From the NCBI GenBank assembly GCA_964035575.1, contig OZ037844.1:1452501-1516500 (forward strand): 64,000 bases of DNA, written 5' to 3'. The stretch comes from Rhynchopus sp. YZ270_cl-10 (lineage: Eukaryota; Euglenozoa; Diplonemea; Diplonemida; Diplonemidae). The notes beneath the pieces are model-generated. The model made no database searches, was not told where the DNA came from, and saw only the letters and a list, made by a program, of their open reading frames with translations. Shown in pieces: positions 1 to 9,603 of this stretch (positions are counted from its first letter, which is position 1; each line of letters begins with the position of its first letter). The translations under genes were made by a program, and so were the position numbers.

Positions 1-137
1 AGGCTCAGACTCTCACAAACTCTCACAGCCTGTTTGCGTGTCTCACGGAGACGATCATAGATGAACCAAAAGTGCCCTTTTATTTGAAATAAAAAGAAAT
101 TTGGTATATTTTACTCTAAAAAAAAAACCCCACACAG

Positions 138-1122
138 CTGCGTGCTACGCTACGACCACCACTGCCCCTGGATCGGAAACTGCGTCGGCTTCTGCAACTA
201 TAAGTTCTTTCTGTTGCTTGTTGCGTACAACACTGCGTTGTTCTGGACGCTCCTTGCGGTGGGGTGGCACACCTTCCGTGACGCAGTTTTTGTCCCATAC
301 CATACACCACTACGCGCCGATCTGTCTAAGGTCTCCAAGCTTGCAGTGCACAACTTCATTACCGCCTACGCTGTTACTGCGATTCTTGCGTTGATGTTCA
401 CGATGTTCGCTTGCCACCACGCCAAGCTTGCTGCAGCCAACACTACCACCGTCGAAGAGCTTGAACGAAGTGGTCATCAATATGATCTCGGCTGCGTCAG
501 CAACCTCCGCTCCTCCTTGGGTAGATGGATGATTCTCTGGCCCCTCCCCATCGGACGCAAATCTCCCGAAGATGGCACCCAATTTCCTCGAAACGAACTC
601 CCCCCACTGCCGCCGCCCCCAGAGAAACACGACGTCCGCATCTCTCTGACCCACGACATCTTGGCAGAGGTGCTTCCCCTTCAGGAACACTATGCAGGCA
701 AGCCGCCTCGTCTCCCACCGACGCACACTGCAGAGAGAGAGCCCCCATTAATGCGGAAGGGTTCTACCATGACGGCATATACTCTCGCACGGAGTAGCAG
801 TTGTGGAAGCGAACGGCTTGGTGTGCTCGGGGAAACGCAAGCAGGGAACAACCTCAGGTCGTATGGGACAAATTCCACGCAGGTGTCAACAGAATGGCTG
901 GCAGCAGCGGGAAGTGGTGTAGGCAGTGGGATGGGAGGCACCGTCTCTGCTCACCTTGAGGCGCCTCCAGCCCCATCACGGAAGCGGAGGAGTGGGGTGA
1001 GGAGAAGTGGAGGCATAGGAGACCCAGACTGTATCGCAGTAGGGTTGCAACGCAGCGTGTCGGAAGATTCTGAAAGCCCGAAGGCCATCCCAACCCACCA
1101 CGTCATAGATGTCGCGTGTTGA
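138..1122 (+). CDS. DHHC-type protein S-acyltransferase (palmitoyltransferase), last exon
   Basis: This is the 3' part of an integral-membrane enzyme that transfers palmitate to cysteines of target proteins. The reading frame opens right after a splice acceptor (pyrimidine-poor but A-rich tract ending CACACAG at 131-137), with no start codon, so earlier exons lie upstream or outside the window. The first residues read [17 protein letters not shown]: the catalytic DHHC and the zinc-binding cysteines typical of the family. Two hydrophobic segments follow (about exon residues 20-46 and 75-100), then the family TTxE motif (TTTVEE) and a PaCCT-like [13 protein letters not shown] stretch. The C-terminal tail is long, Pro/Ser/Gly rich and basic, with no recognised domain, and ends at TGA 1120-1122. 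The family identity is firm; organelle and substrates cannot be inferred. Confidence 0.93.
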
Positions 1123-1673
1123 AGGAATGTGGGGGGTGTGAGGTAGGGGCTTTTTTTTAAATGTGTCTGAGTATCTGCATGTCATTATTCCCTTTGATGT
1201 GATAGTGCGGGATCTCGTTGTCGCCCTTTTGCAATGAGCGTTTTTAGGGGGTTTTTTTTTAAACTTTTTATTTTTCAATTGTGTGTCTTTTGTCTGTTCT
1301 GTTCTGACTAAAAAGGAAAAGGATTCGTGAAAAAAAAAAAGGTGAAGGTATCCACAATTTTTTGGGAAACGGAAGAAAGAGGAGGAAAAACCCTCCTCCT
1401 CCCTTCTCCTCCCTCCTCCCCTATCCCCGCTTCTGTGGAGGAAAAGGGGAGGAGCCCAAAGGAGGGAACATATATTATTCCTAAAACGAAGGTGGCGGCG
1501 GTGTTGTATCCATAAAGGGCTTGAGGGAAGGGAGGTTAACGGTAGTGTGTCACACAATTTCGTTGTCTCTCTCTTTCGCCCCTACGTTCCCCCTTTTCCT
1601 GTTAAAAGGTTCCTCAAGCGTGAAATGCGGCTTAAGTTCATCTTATTCATGCATCCTCTCTTTTTTTTATGTA
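1123..1673. other. 3' flank of the palmitoyltransferase gene, no gene seen
   Basis: No convincing coding frame. The stretch holds T-rich runs and a polypurine/polypyrimidine segment (about 1376-1460) in which GGAGGAAAA and CCTCCTCC blocks can fold back on each other. Confidence 0.5.
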
Positions 1674-1941
1674 CCGACCCTCCCCCGTGAAATTGTCCCC
1701 CCCTCCGACCCCCTTGAAATTGTCCCCCCTGGGGGAAAAAGTGAGGGGGGGACAATATCACGTACGGCAAAAAAGGGGGACAATTTCTCGTACTGTAGGG
1801 GGGTGGCCGTTTTGGTGTGAAGAAGGGAGAGCAAAGGTTGTCCCCGCGACTCCCTTGAAATTGTCCCCCCCTGCCTTGAAATTGTCCGTCGGGGCAAAAT
1901 ACCGGTTTTTGGGGGGGGACAATTTCACGGGGGAGGGTCGG
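1674..1941. mobile_element. Miniature TIR element, CCGACCCTCC family, copy 1
   Basis: A 268-bp element with near-perfect terminal inverted repeats of about 29 bp beginning CCGACCCTCCCCCGTGAAAT, directly flanked by TA on both sides (1672-1673 and 1942-1943), as expected for a TA target duplication (Tc1/mariner-like insertion is the usual cause). Inside, TGAAATTGTCCCCC recurs in both orientations, so the whole element is strongly self-complementary. No coding capacity. A second copy lies at 37216-37434. Confidence 0.85.
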
Positions 1942-2118
1942 TACACTACTTTTGTGTTCAGAGGTCGACGTTTCTCGACGGACTCAGACCCTCTGTTAAG
2001 TTCATCTGGCTAATTGGTCTCTCTGCTTTGATGTACACTTTTGTGAGCGGAAAGTGTCAGCGTCGTTCGCTCACCCAGCCGTGCTTCGCAACACCACCCA
2101 ATGGTGAGAAACCTATGG

Positions 2119-2125
2119 TATAAAA
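2119..2125 (+). promoter_or_regulatory. TATA box in the 5' block
   Basis: TATAAAA, preserved in the second block copy (4750-4756) but deleted from the third (near 6710). It lies about 80 nt ahead of the small frame at 2205, so it could drive a short upstream transcript. This is inference. Confidence 0.35.
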
Positions 2126-2204
2126 GACTGTAGAAGCATCAACACAAAAGTACGACGTAGGTCTCAAAGGTAAAAAAGGACTTCTTAGAAGTAGGCATGA
2201 TGCC

Positions 2205-2330
2205 ATGAGGGTAGTGGTGCTTTCATGTGTGCAAGTGTCCGACAACTTGGTTGAAAGCGTTTTGCGTGTCGCTCATGCTCGTGTCAACCCTTCAGGGGCC
2301 CACCGCCTTCATTGGACAGGTGGCACATGA
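2205..2330 (+). CDS. Possible 41-residue small ORF in the 5' block
   Basis: ATG-to-TGA frame of 42 codons starting MRVVVLSCVQVSDN and ending LHWTGGT. It lies 80 nt downstream of a TATAAAA box. The same frame is open in the second block copy (about 4841-4966) and nearly so in the third. The copies are too similar for conservation to be evidence of coding, and no family is recognised, so it may be a chance frame. Confidence 0.15.
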   Translation: MRVVVLSCVQVSDNLVESVLRVAHARVNPSGAHRLHWTGGT

Positions 2331-2614
2331 CAATGTTTATTTACACATTTTTTTCTAAAAAGGTGGCAAACACTAGCTTCATCTTACAAAAATTTTCTCT
2401 TTTTTTCGTTCTAAGAATTACTGCCCCAGACAAAAACCTTCTTTTTTTGATTGATAAGTATTCATGCATGTCGGATCCAAACCTAAGTTTTTTTTTAAAA
2501 ATTGTGGAACACATTATCGGGTGTCTGCACATATGTCAACCAATATTTCATGAAGAACCCCAGTCACCTCCTTTGTCTCCTTTGTGTCCCTCCTCCTCAC
2601 CTCACAACCCACGC

Positions 2615-2621
2615 ATAAAAA
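2615..2621 (+). promoter_or_regulatory. CATAAAAAGG core box of ankyrin gene A1
   Basis: ATAAAAA 45 nt ahead of the ATG, inside the block CGCATAAAAAGGAAAACCAC found before every intact ankyrin gene here. The position suits a TATA-like box with a very short 5' UTR. Confidence 0.6.
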
Positions 2622-2659
2622 GGAAAACCACAACACACATTAACGAGAAGTTCAAAACC

Positions 2660-4231
2660 ATGTCGAAGCGACATACAGACAGCACACCCGACGAGAAGGA
2701 ACCAAAGAGAAGAAAGCTTTCAGACTCGGTCTTGGTGGAGGCTGCCAGGAACGGCGACACGACTGCCGTGCGGGTGGGACTTGAGAAGCTCATCCCAGAC
2801 ACAGACAGCAAAAGGGTTGCCTTCGATGCTGTGCACGAGGCATGCAGAGGGAACCACGATGAATGCCTCGCACTGCTTCTTCCGTATGTTGAGACAACGC
2901 AGATGGGCTTCGGGATGCTGCTGAGTGAGTGCATCCACGCAGACCACACTGCGTGCACGGAGGTCCTCTTGCAGCATTGGAAGTCAGTCTGCAGCAAGGT
3001 TGCGTTTGTCCCACACGGGCAGGAGGACAAGAAAGACCGTGCCTGTCCAGCCATGTGGGCGGACCCTGCAGTGTGTCAGGTGCTCATTGATGCAGGTGCA
3101 GACATGGAGACAAAGGACGACATGGGACGTTCGCCTCTGCACTGGGCTTGTCGTTCAGGAGCACTCGCAGTTGCGAAAGTTTTGGTCCAAGCAGGTGCGG
3201 GAGTGTGTGTCACAGACTACTGTGAAAGCACATGTCTTATCCTTGCGGCATATCATGGCCACACCGAGACTGTGCGCTATCTTGTCCGCTTGAAGGAGGT
3301 GGACGTGAACCACAAGGATGAGGACGGCTTCACTGCGGTGCTTGGTGCAGCTCAGCAAAATCAGGCAGATGTGATGAAGGTGCTCATTGATGCAGGGGCA
3401 GACGTCGAGGCGAAGAACATCCATGGTCGTTCACCTCTGCTGTGTGCAAGCGTCGAAGGGCATCTCGATATTGTGAAGATGTTGGTCGAAGCAGGTGCTG
3501 GAGTGTGTGTCACAGACAACAAAGGAGATACGTGTCTTACCCTTGCGGCAAACTTTGGCCACACCGAGACTGTGCGCTATCTTGTTGGATTGAAGGATGT
3601 GGACGTGAACCACAAGGATGAGGACGGCAGCACTGCGGTGCTTTGTGCAGTTCTGCAAAAACATTCAGATGTGGTGGAGGTGTTCATTGGTGCAGGGGCA
3701 GACATCGAGGTAAAGGACGACGATGGTCGTTCACCTCTGCTGTGTGCAAGCGTCGAAGGGCATCTCGATATTCTGAAGATGTTGGTCAAAGCAGGTGCTG
3801 GAGTGTGTGTCACAGACAACGAAGGAGATACGTGTCTTACCCTTGCGGCAAGCTTTGGCCACACCGAGACTGTGCGTACTCTTCTGTGCATGCCTGAGGT
3901 GGATGTGAATCACCAAGGAATGAATAACCAAACTGCGTTGCACAGTGCTGTGGACGAAGGACACCCCGATGTGGTGCAGCTGCTCATTGATGCAGGGGCT
4001 GACATCGAGGTAAAGGACGAGGTTGGTCGTTCACCTCTGCTGTGTGCAAGCGTCGAAGGGCATCTCGATATTGTGAAGATGTTGGTCGAAGCAGGTGCGG
4101 GAACAGACAAAGAAAGAGTAATGTGTTGTATGCTTGCGTCACAGGAAGGACACACATGCGCTATCTTGAGGGCTTACGTAAGGGATGTGAATCGCGCAGG
4201 TGAGGACGTTACTGCATGGGACCTAGGTTGA
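2660..4231 (+). CDS. Ankyrin-repeat protein A1 (523 aa, nuclear-type N-terminus)
   Basis: Ankyrin repeats make protein-binding solenoids; the partner is unknown. The start is the ATG of MSKRHTDSTPDEK, shared by all copies and placed 45 nt after the core box; the frame is open further upstream but that sequence is not conserved. Residues 1-25 carry a bipartite nuclear-signal-like stretch (KR...KEPKRRKL). Residues about 25-130 form the conserved N-terminal region (VEAARNGD, HEACRGNHDE, CTEVLLQHW). About 11 ankyrin repeats follow, including three copies of the three-repeat module. Near the end a 7-nt deletion relative to sibling copies shifts the frame, so the protein ends AGEDVTAWDLG instead of running into the hydrophobic tail. 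Downstream, two deletions have also removed most of that tail. Probably a soluble nuclear protein, by inference. Confidence 0.85.
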   Translation: MSKRHTDSTPDEKEPKRRKLSDSVLVEAARNGDTTAVRVGLEKLIPDTDSKRVAFDAVHEACRGNHDECLALLLPYVETTQMGFGMLLSECIHADHTACTEVLLQHWKSVCSKVAFVPHGQEDKKDRACPAMWADPAVCQVLIDAGADMETKDDMGRSPLHWACRSGALAVAKVLVQAGAGVCVTDYCESTCLILAAYHGHTETVRYLVRLKEVDVNHKDEDGFTAVLGAAQQNQADVMKVLIDAGADVEAKNIHGRSPLLCASVEGHLDIVKMLVEAGAGVCVTDNKGDTCLTLAANFGHTETVRYLVGLKDVDVNHKDEDGSTAVLCAVLQKHSDVVEVFIGAGADIEVKDDDGRSPLLCASVEGHLDILKMLVKAGAGVCVTDNEGDTCLTLAASFGHTETVRTLLCMPEVDVNHQGMNNQTALHSAVDEGHPDVVQLLIDAGADIEVKDEVGRSPLLCASVEGHLDIVKMLVEAGAGTDKERVMCCMLASQEGHTCAILRAYVRDVNRAGEDVTAWDLG

Positions 4232-4370
4232 CACGATGGGTAGCCAGGGTGACGAATATTCACAGGTAATGTGCAAAGAGACACACATATCCAGGGTGGG
4301 TCTTAGTCGTATCACGGTGAGGTTTTAAAGTACCGTTAACGGAACTATTCTGGGTTACTATTGAGAAGTA

Positions 4371-4439
4371 TTCTGGGCCGGAACAAAACTGGAACACTTG
4401 GGTTTTTTGGGGGTGTCTAAGTTTTGTTCCGGCCCAGAA
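4371..4439. mobile_element. 69-bp mini TIR element in the A1 3' flank
   Basis: A 20-bp terminal inverted repeat TTCTGGGCCGGAACAAAACT at 4371-4390 pairs with 4420-4439, and TA lies on both sides. Remarkably short. A degraded relative is visible at about 4548-4606, and the same element sits at 15151-15219. Confidence 0.7.
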
Positions 4440-4674
4440 TAGTTCTGGTTGTGGTAGAACCCTTTTTCGACATTTCGGGAGAAACGCCCCAGAGTTAGGA
4501 ATATGCCTGTCCTCGTTTTTTTACAAGGCACGGATAACCAGTGCGGAACCAAACTGGAACAATCGACGGTTTTTTGGGGTGTTCCAGTTTTATTCCGGCC
4601 CAGAATAAATCTTTTTACTGTAGACATAGCCTCTTTTTCTTTGTCATGTCTGTTACTGTGTTTGTGACGTTTTG

Positions 4675-5195
4675 TGAGCGGAAAGTGTCAGCGTCGTTCG
4701 CTCACCCAGCCGTGCTTTGCAACACCACCCTATGGTGAGAAACCTATGGTATAAAAGACTGTAGAAGCATCAACACAAAAGTACGACGTAGGTCTCAAAG
4801 GTAAAAAAGGACTTCTTAGAAGTAGGCATGATGCCATGAGGGTAGTGGTGCTTTCATGTGTGCAAGTGTCCGACAACTTGGTTGAAAGCGTTTTGCGTGT
4901 CGCTCATGCTCGTGTCAACCCTTCAGGGGCCCACCGCCTTCATTGGACAGGGGGCACATGACAATGTTTATTTACAGATTTTTGAAAAGGTGGCAAACAC
5001 TAGATTCATCTTACAAAAAATTGCTCTTTTTTTCGTTCTAAGAATTACTGCCCCAGACAAAAACCTTCTTTTTTTTTGATTGATAAGTATTCATGCATGT
5101 CGGATCCAAACCTAAGTTTTTTTTTTTAAATTGTGGAACACATTATCGGGTGTCTGCACATATGTCAACCAATATTTCATGAAGAACCCAGACAC
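4675..5195 (+). repeat. 5' flanking block of type A ankyrin genes, copy 2 of 3
   Basis: Near-identical to 2044-2560, including TATAAAA at 4750-4756 and the small open frame. It opens the second unit of the tandem duplication. Confidence 0.85.
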
Positions 5196-5242
5196 CTCCT
5201 TTGTCTCCTTTGTGTCCCTCCTCCCCACCTCACAATCCACGC

Positions 5243-5249
5243 ATAAAAA
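5243..5249 (+). promoter_or_regulatory. CATAAAAAGG core box of ankyrin gene A2
   Basis: ATAAAAA exactly 45 nt before the ATG at 5288, in the same conserved context as in the other copies. Confidence 0.6.
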
Positions 5250-5287
5250 GGAAAACCACAACACACATTAACGAGAAGTTCAAAACC

Positions 5288-6253
5288 ATGTCGAAGCGAC
5301 ACACAGACAGCACACCTGACGAGAAGGAACCAAAGAGAAGAAAGCTTCCAGACTCGGTCTTGGTGGAGGCTGCCAAGAACGGCGACACGACTGCCGTGCG
5401 GGTGGGACTTGAGAAGCTCATCCCAGACACAGACAGCAAAACGGTTGCCTTCGATGCTGTGCACGAGGCATGCAGAGGGAACCACGATGAATGCCTCGCA
5501 CTGCTTCTTCCGTATGTTGAGACAACGCAGATGGGCTTCGGGATGCTGCTGAGTGAGTGCATCCACGCAGACCACACTGCGTGCACGGAGGTCCTCTTGC
5601 AGCATTGGAAGTCAGTCTGCAGCAACGTTGCGTTTTTTGTCCCACACGGGCAGGAGGCAAACATCCAAGGTAATGCACCTCGTCCCTGTCCAGCCATGTG
5701 GGCGGACCCTGCAGTGTGTCAGGTGCTCATTGATGCAGGGGCAGACATCGAGACAAAGGACGACATGGGACGTTCACCTCTGCTGTTGGCAAGCAGTTCA
5801 GGGCATCTCGATATTGTGAAGATGTTGGTCCAAGCAGGTGCGGGGGTGCGTGACACAGACAACGAAGGAGACACATGTCTTATCCTTGCGGCAAACTTTG
5901 GCCACACCGAGACTGTGCGTGTTCTTCTGTGCATGCCTGAGGTGGACGTGAATCACCAAGGCATGAATAACCACACTGCGTTGCACAGTGCTGTGGACGA
6001 AGGACACCCCGATGTGGTGCAGCTGCTCATTGATGCAGGGGCAGACATCGAGACGAAGGACACGGATGGGCTTTCACCTCTGTGGTTGGCAAGCACTTTA
6101 GGGCATCTCGATGTTGTGAAGATGTTGGTCGAAGCAGGTGCGGGAACAGACGACGAAAGAAAGATGTGTTATATGATTGCGTCACAGCAAGGACACACGG
6201 AGACTGTGCGCTATCTTGAGGGCTTACGTAAGGAATGTGAATCACGCAGGTGA
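5288..6253 (+). CDS. Ankyrin-repeat protein A2 (321 aa, shortest copy)
   Basis: The N-terminus is almost identical to A1, with the same basic cluster (KEPKRRKL). After the conserved N-terminal region comes a short loop unique to this copy (about 5657-5690, ANIQGNAP) and only about five ankyrin repeats, a single module. It ends LRKECESRR at 6253. One frame over, the sequence stays open to 6497 and encodes the hydrophobic tail seen in related copies. A GT...AG pair at 6228-6249 would, if removed as a 22-nt intron, join the ankyrin frame to that tail; a simple ancestral frameshift is equally possible. It sits in the second unit of a tandem duplication with A1. Confidence 0.83.
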   Translation: MSKRHTDSTPDEKEPKRRKLPDSVLVEAAKNGDTTAVRVGLEKLIPDTDSKTVAFDAVHEACRGNHDECLALLLPYVETTQMGFGMLLSECIHADHTACTEVLLQHWKSVCSNVAFFVPHGQEANIQGNAPRPCPAMWADPAVCQVLIDAGADIETKDDMGRSPLLLASSSGHLDIVKMLVQAGAGVRDTDNEGDTCLILAANFGHTETVRVLLCMPEVDVNHQGMNNHTALHSAVDEGHPDVVQLLIDAGADIETKDTDGLSPLWLASTLGHLDVVKMLVEAGAGTDDERKMCYMIASQQGHTETVRYLEGLRKECESRR

Positions 6254-6497
6254 GGACGTTGCTGCATGGGACCTTGCATCGATGCAGCAACATGAGATGT
6301 GGTGCAGGTTGACACGATGGGGAGGCAGCTGCCTGAGCATTGTCGTCCTTGTACTGGGCAGTGCCTTCTCTTCGCAGGAGCGTTTCTTTTCCACAAGTGT
6401 GCAGTGCGTCTGGTTGTGGAATACGTTCTTCGGATTTCGTGACTCTTTCTTTCCTTCCCTTTTGTTCTTCACTGGTCTTTTGGGGTTTGTTGGGTAG
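6254..6497 (+). other. Out-of-frame hydrophobic tail after A2
   Basis: In the frame shifted by one from A2 the sequence encodes EDVAAWDLASMQQHEMWC, then a strongly hydrophobic SCLSIVVLVLGSAF and a further aromatic-rich stretch (CVWLWNTFF, FPSLLFF), closing at 6495-6497. The same tail follows the 17722 gene. It looks like the ancestral C-terminal membrane segment of type A copies, now disconnected unless splicing or frameshifting joins it. Confidence 0.5.
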
Positions 6498-6646
6498 CCA
6501 GGGTGATGAACATTGGCAGGTAGCCTACAAAGAGACACATGTCCAGGGTGGGTCTTTGTCGTGTCACGGTGAGGTTTTAAAGTAGTTTTTTTTGTTGCCA
6601 CCCTCTTTTTCTTTGTCATGTCTGTTACTGTGTTTGTGACGTTTTG

Positions 6647-6990
6647 TGAGCGGAAAGTGTCAGCGTCGTTCGCTCACCCAGCCGTGCTTCGCAACACCAC
6701 CTTATGGTGAGACCTCATGAAGACTGGGAGCGTCAACACAAAAGTACGACGTAGGTCTCAAAGGTAAAAAAGGACTTCTTAGAAGTAGGCATGATGCCAT
6801 GAGGGTAGTGGTGCTTTCATGTGTGCAAGTGTCCGACAACTTGGTTGAAAGCGTTTTGCGTGTCGCTCATGCTCGTGTCAACCCTTCAGGGGCCCACCGC
6901 CTTCATTGGACAGGTGGCAAACACTAGATTTGTCTGACAAGAATTTTCTCGCTTTTTTTCGTTCTAAGAATTACTGCCCCAGACAAAAAC
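6647..6990 (+). repeat. 5' flanking block of type A genes, copy 3 (cut off)
   Basis: Matches the two earlier blocks up to CCAGACAAAAACCTTC and then stops abruptly where foreign repeats begin. The TATA segment has been lost. The gene body belonging to this block appears to be the truncated copy starting at 13795. Confidence 0.8.
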
Positions 6991-7080
6991 CTTCTTTTCA
7001 ACTTACCTTCCTTCACCCCCCCTGTAAGGGTAACCGTAGGTGAAGTAAGGTATAGTATTGAAATCGATGTGGGGGGGGGG
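6988..7080. repeat. 90-bp dispersed repeat ending in a G-run, copy 1
   Basis: Starts TTTTCAACTTACCTTCCTTC, contains self-complementary ACCTTCCTTCACC and GGTGAAGTAAGGT arms, then GAAATCGATGTG and a G-run. Further copies begin at about 37783, 38044, 38306 and 45240. Confidence 0.8.
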
Positions 7081-8272
7081 GTAGGTGGGGGCAAAACCTT
7101 CAGGACGGGTGAGGCATTTTGACTTTTTTGGACTTCCGCGCAAAGTACCCACAAACCACCCCTCATACACCCCCAGAAATGGGTCAGAAACACCCTGTGA
7201 CCCGAAAATCCATGATAAGGGCACCTCAGAATATGAAAAAATGCAAAAAAATAGTGAAAAAGTGGCCTTTTGACGGTTTTGGCCATGTTGGGTAAAATGA
7301 CCATTTTTGGACAAAAAAATCAAAAAAACAGCAAAATTTCGACATCATGACAGCTGCTTGGGCACAAAACTACCCCAGGGAGGTCCTGTGAGTCCATTCC
7401 GACCTGTTTTGGACACTTTAGGTACTTTTTTTGGCCGTTTTTTGGCGTTTTTAGGTGAAAAAAGATCCCCTGACTATCCCCTGGCAGCCCTGGGCCGCGA
7501 CTTGCGCCCTGCTTTTGGACCCCCTCTGGGCCAAAAAATGGGTGAAAACCCCCGAAAAAGCACTCTGGGAACCCAGATAGTTCCAAATATCCACTAGAAA
7601 CCCACCCAAACACCTCAAAAACATGCCAGAAAAACATTTTCAAAAACACACTTTTTCAAATAAGTCATTATGGAACCTGCCCAGATGAACTTTTTGAAAA
7701 AAGTGTGTTTTTGAAAATATTTTTCTGGCATGTTTTTGAGGTGTTTGGGTGGGTTTCTAGTGGATATTTGGAACTATCTGGGTTCCCGGAGTGCTTTTTC
7801 GGGGGTTTTCACCCATTTTTTGGCCCAGAGGGGGTCCAAAAGCAGGGCGCAAGTCGCGGCCCAGGGCTGCCAGGGGATAGTCAGGGGATATTTTTTGACC
7901 TCAAAACACCAAAAAAAAACACCAAAAAGGGCGATAAATGTGTTCAAAACAGGTCGGAATGGACTCGCGGGACATTTTTGGGGCATATTTGTGCCCAGAC
8001 AGGCCTAATGATGACAAAATTTTGCTTTTTTTTTGAAATATTGGTCAAAAATGGCCATTTTGACCAATATGGCCCAAACGGCCAAAATGGTCTATTTTTG
8101 CTATTTTTTTCCATTTTTTTGTATCTCTGGGGTGTCTCACCTATAGAACACCCCCAAACCACACCCCAAAACCATCTCTGACCCGAAATTTTCGGTGGTT
8201 TGCGGGTACTTTGCGCGTAAATCCAAAAAAATCGAAATGCCTCAAAAAAATAGGGGTTTTGCCCCCACCTAG
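7081..8272. mobile_element. 1.2-kb palindromic (foldback) element P1
   Basis: Two arms of about 590 bp are inverted copies around an axis near 7676. The ends read GTAGGTGGGGGCAAAACC on the left and the complement at 8254-8271 on the right; the centre contains TTATGGAACCTGCCC. Open frames in one arm reappear in the other and have no recognisable product. A divergent relative (P2) with the same centre is at 12860-13794. Confidence 0.8.
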
Positions 8273-9266
8273 GCATAGGTGCCCGGCGAGTTAAAACAAC
8301 TCGGCAACTCGCCCAAATTCGGCCAACAACTCGCCCATTTTTTTTGGGCGAGTTGTTTTTTTTTGGGATTTTTTATGGCTACAAAAACACAGGTACACAG
8401 GTACACAGGTACACAGGTACACAGGTACACAGGTACACAGGTACACAGGTACACAGGTACACAGGTACACAGGTACACAGGTACACAGGTACACAGGTAC
8501 ACAGGTACACAGGTACACAGGTACACAGGTACACAGGTACACAGGTACACAGGTACACAGGTACACAGGTACACAGGTACACAGGTACACAGGTACACAG
8601 GTACACAGGTACACCACATCACGTTTTATCTCGTGCATCCCACGCTTCACAGCTGGTCTGTGAATGTGCGCTTTGTGTGGTTTTGTGTATCCCAAAGGAA
8701 GTCGTCGCCCAAAGCATTTTGACTAAACGTGTGAACGTTGTGAACCTGGAATCGATAGCAGACAGGAAAAGAGGATGGGCAGGCAGCGCCTGCCCGACCT
8801 GTGTGAAGTGAATCAGTGATTGCCTGACAGATGTCTGGGGAACCGTGTGTTCTGTGTGTATCCATGTACGGAGTATATCCCATTCCCCCCAGCAATTACC
8901 AAAAGTGCACGGTGGCCCATGGACCACCGCGACCTAGTTACCACCTATGACTAGTCATATGACAAGGTGCATGTAATGAGTGGCGTTTGGCCTTAGCCCT
9001 GGTTGTTTTTCTTGAGATTATGTGTTGTACCAACGTTACATGTGTGTAACCTTACAACGTCACCTCCCATCCCTGTATGTTTTTGCCTGTATAAATGGGC
9101 GAGTTGTGGCCGAGTTGTGGCCGAGTTGTGCCGAGTATAGGGCGAGTTGTGCCGAGTATAGGGCGAGTTGTGGCCGAGTTGTCCGAGTTTTGGGCGAGTT
9201 GTTAGGTGAAATCGTAAAGTTCCGACAACTCGCCCAAAAACGACTCGGCGGGCACCTATGCCTAGG
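8268..9266. mobile_element. 999-bp TIR element, CCTAGGCATA family
   Basis: Termini CCTAGGCATAGGTGCCCG at 8268-8285 and its complement ending at 9266. Subterminal GGCGAGTTGT/ACAACTCGCC repeats occur at both ends. The interior carries an 8-bp minisatellite (8389-8614) and about 350 bp (8640-8995) that reappears inverted at 56690-57080. Flanks are C/G-runs, so a target duplication cannot be read. No transposase. The CCTAGGCATA terminus is shared with 46972-48855. Confidence 0.75.
8389..8614 (+). repeat. Minisatellite (ACAGGTAC)n, about 28 copies
   Basis: Uninterrupted 8-bp unit over 226 bp. Long open frames in several phases are a by-product of the unit lacking stops. Confidence 0.98.
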
Positions 9267-9603
9267 GGGGGGGGGGGGGGGGGGGAATAGGGGGTCCGAC
9301 TCCTAATACACGGCGGGGTCCACACACCCGAGGGTCCGTAAATTTTACGGACCCTCTTTACGGACCCTCAAGTGCGGACCCGGGTCCGTAATTACGGACC
9401 CTAGGGTCCGTAATTACGTACCCTAGGGTCCGTAATTACGGACCCTAGGGTACGTAATTACGTGGTCTAAGGTGGGAAATCACTGTTTGGATGTGTGACT
9501 GCTGGTCGAAAAGCCCTGGGAGCAAACCGAGTGGTACACAGGTACCACATGATAGACCATGATCATGTGGGCCTATCCCAAGTTACATACCGAAAAAAGT
9601 CGT

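Larger units (their letters stand above)
2044..2560 (+). repeat. 5' flanking block of type A ankyrin genes, copy 1 of 3
   Basis: Begins TGAGCGGAAAGTGTCAGCG and is almost identical to 4675-5195 and partly to 6647-6990. It contains a GAGCG/CGCTC stem, a canonical TATAAAA at 2119-2125, and a short open frame at 2205. The three copies mark a tandem segmental duplication of flank plus gene. Confidence 0.85.

Noticed and set aside
8389-8614. CRISPR-like array
   Set aside because: Units are 8 bp with no spacers; all tandem arrays here are plain minisatellites, and the genome is eukaryotic.
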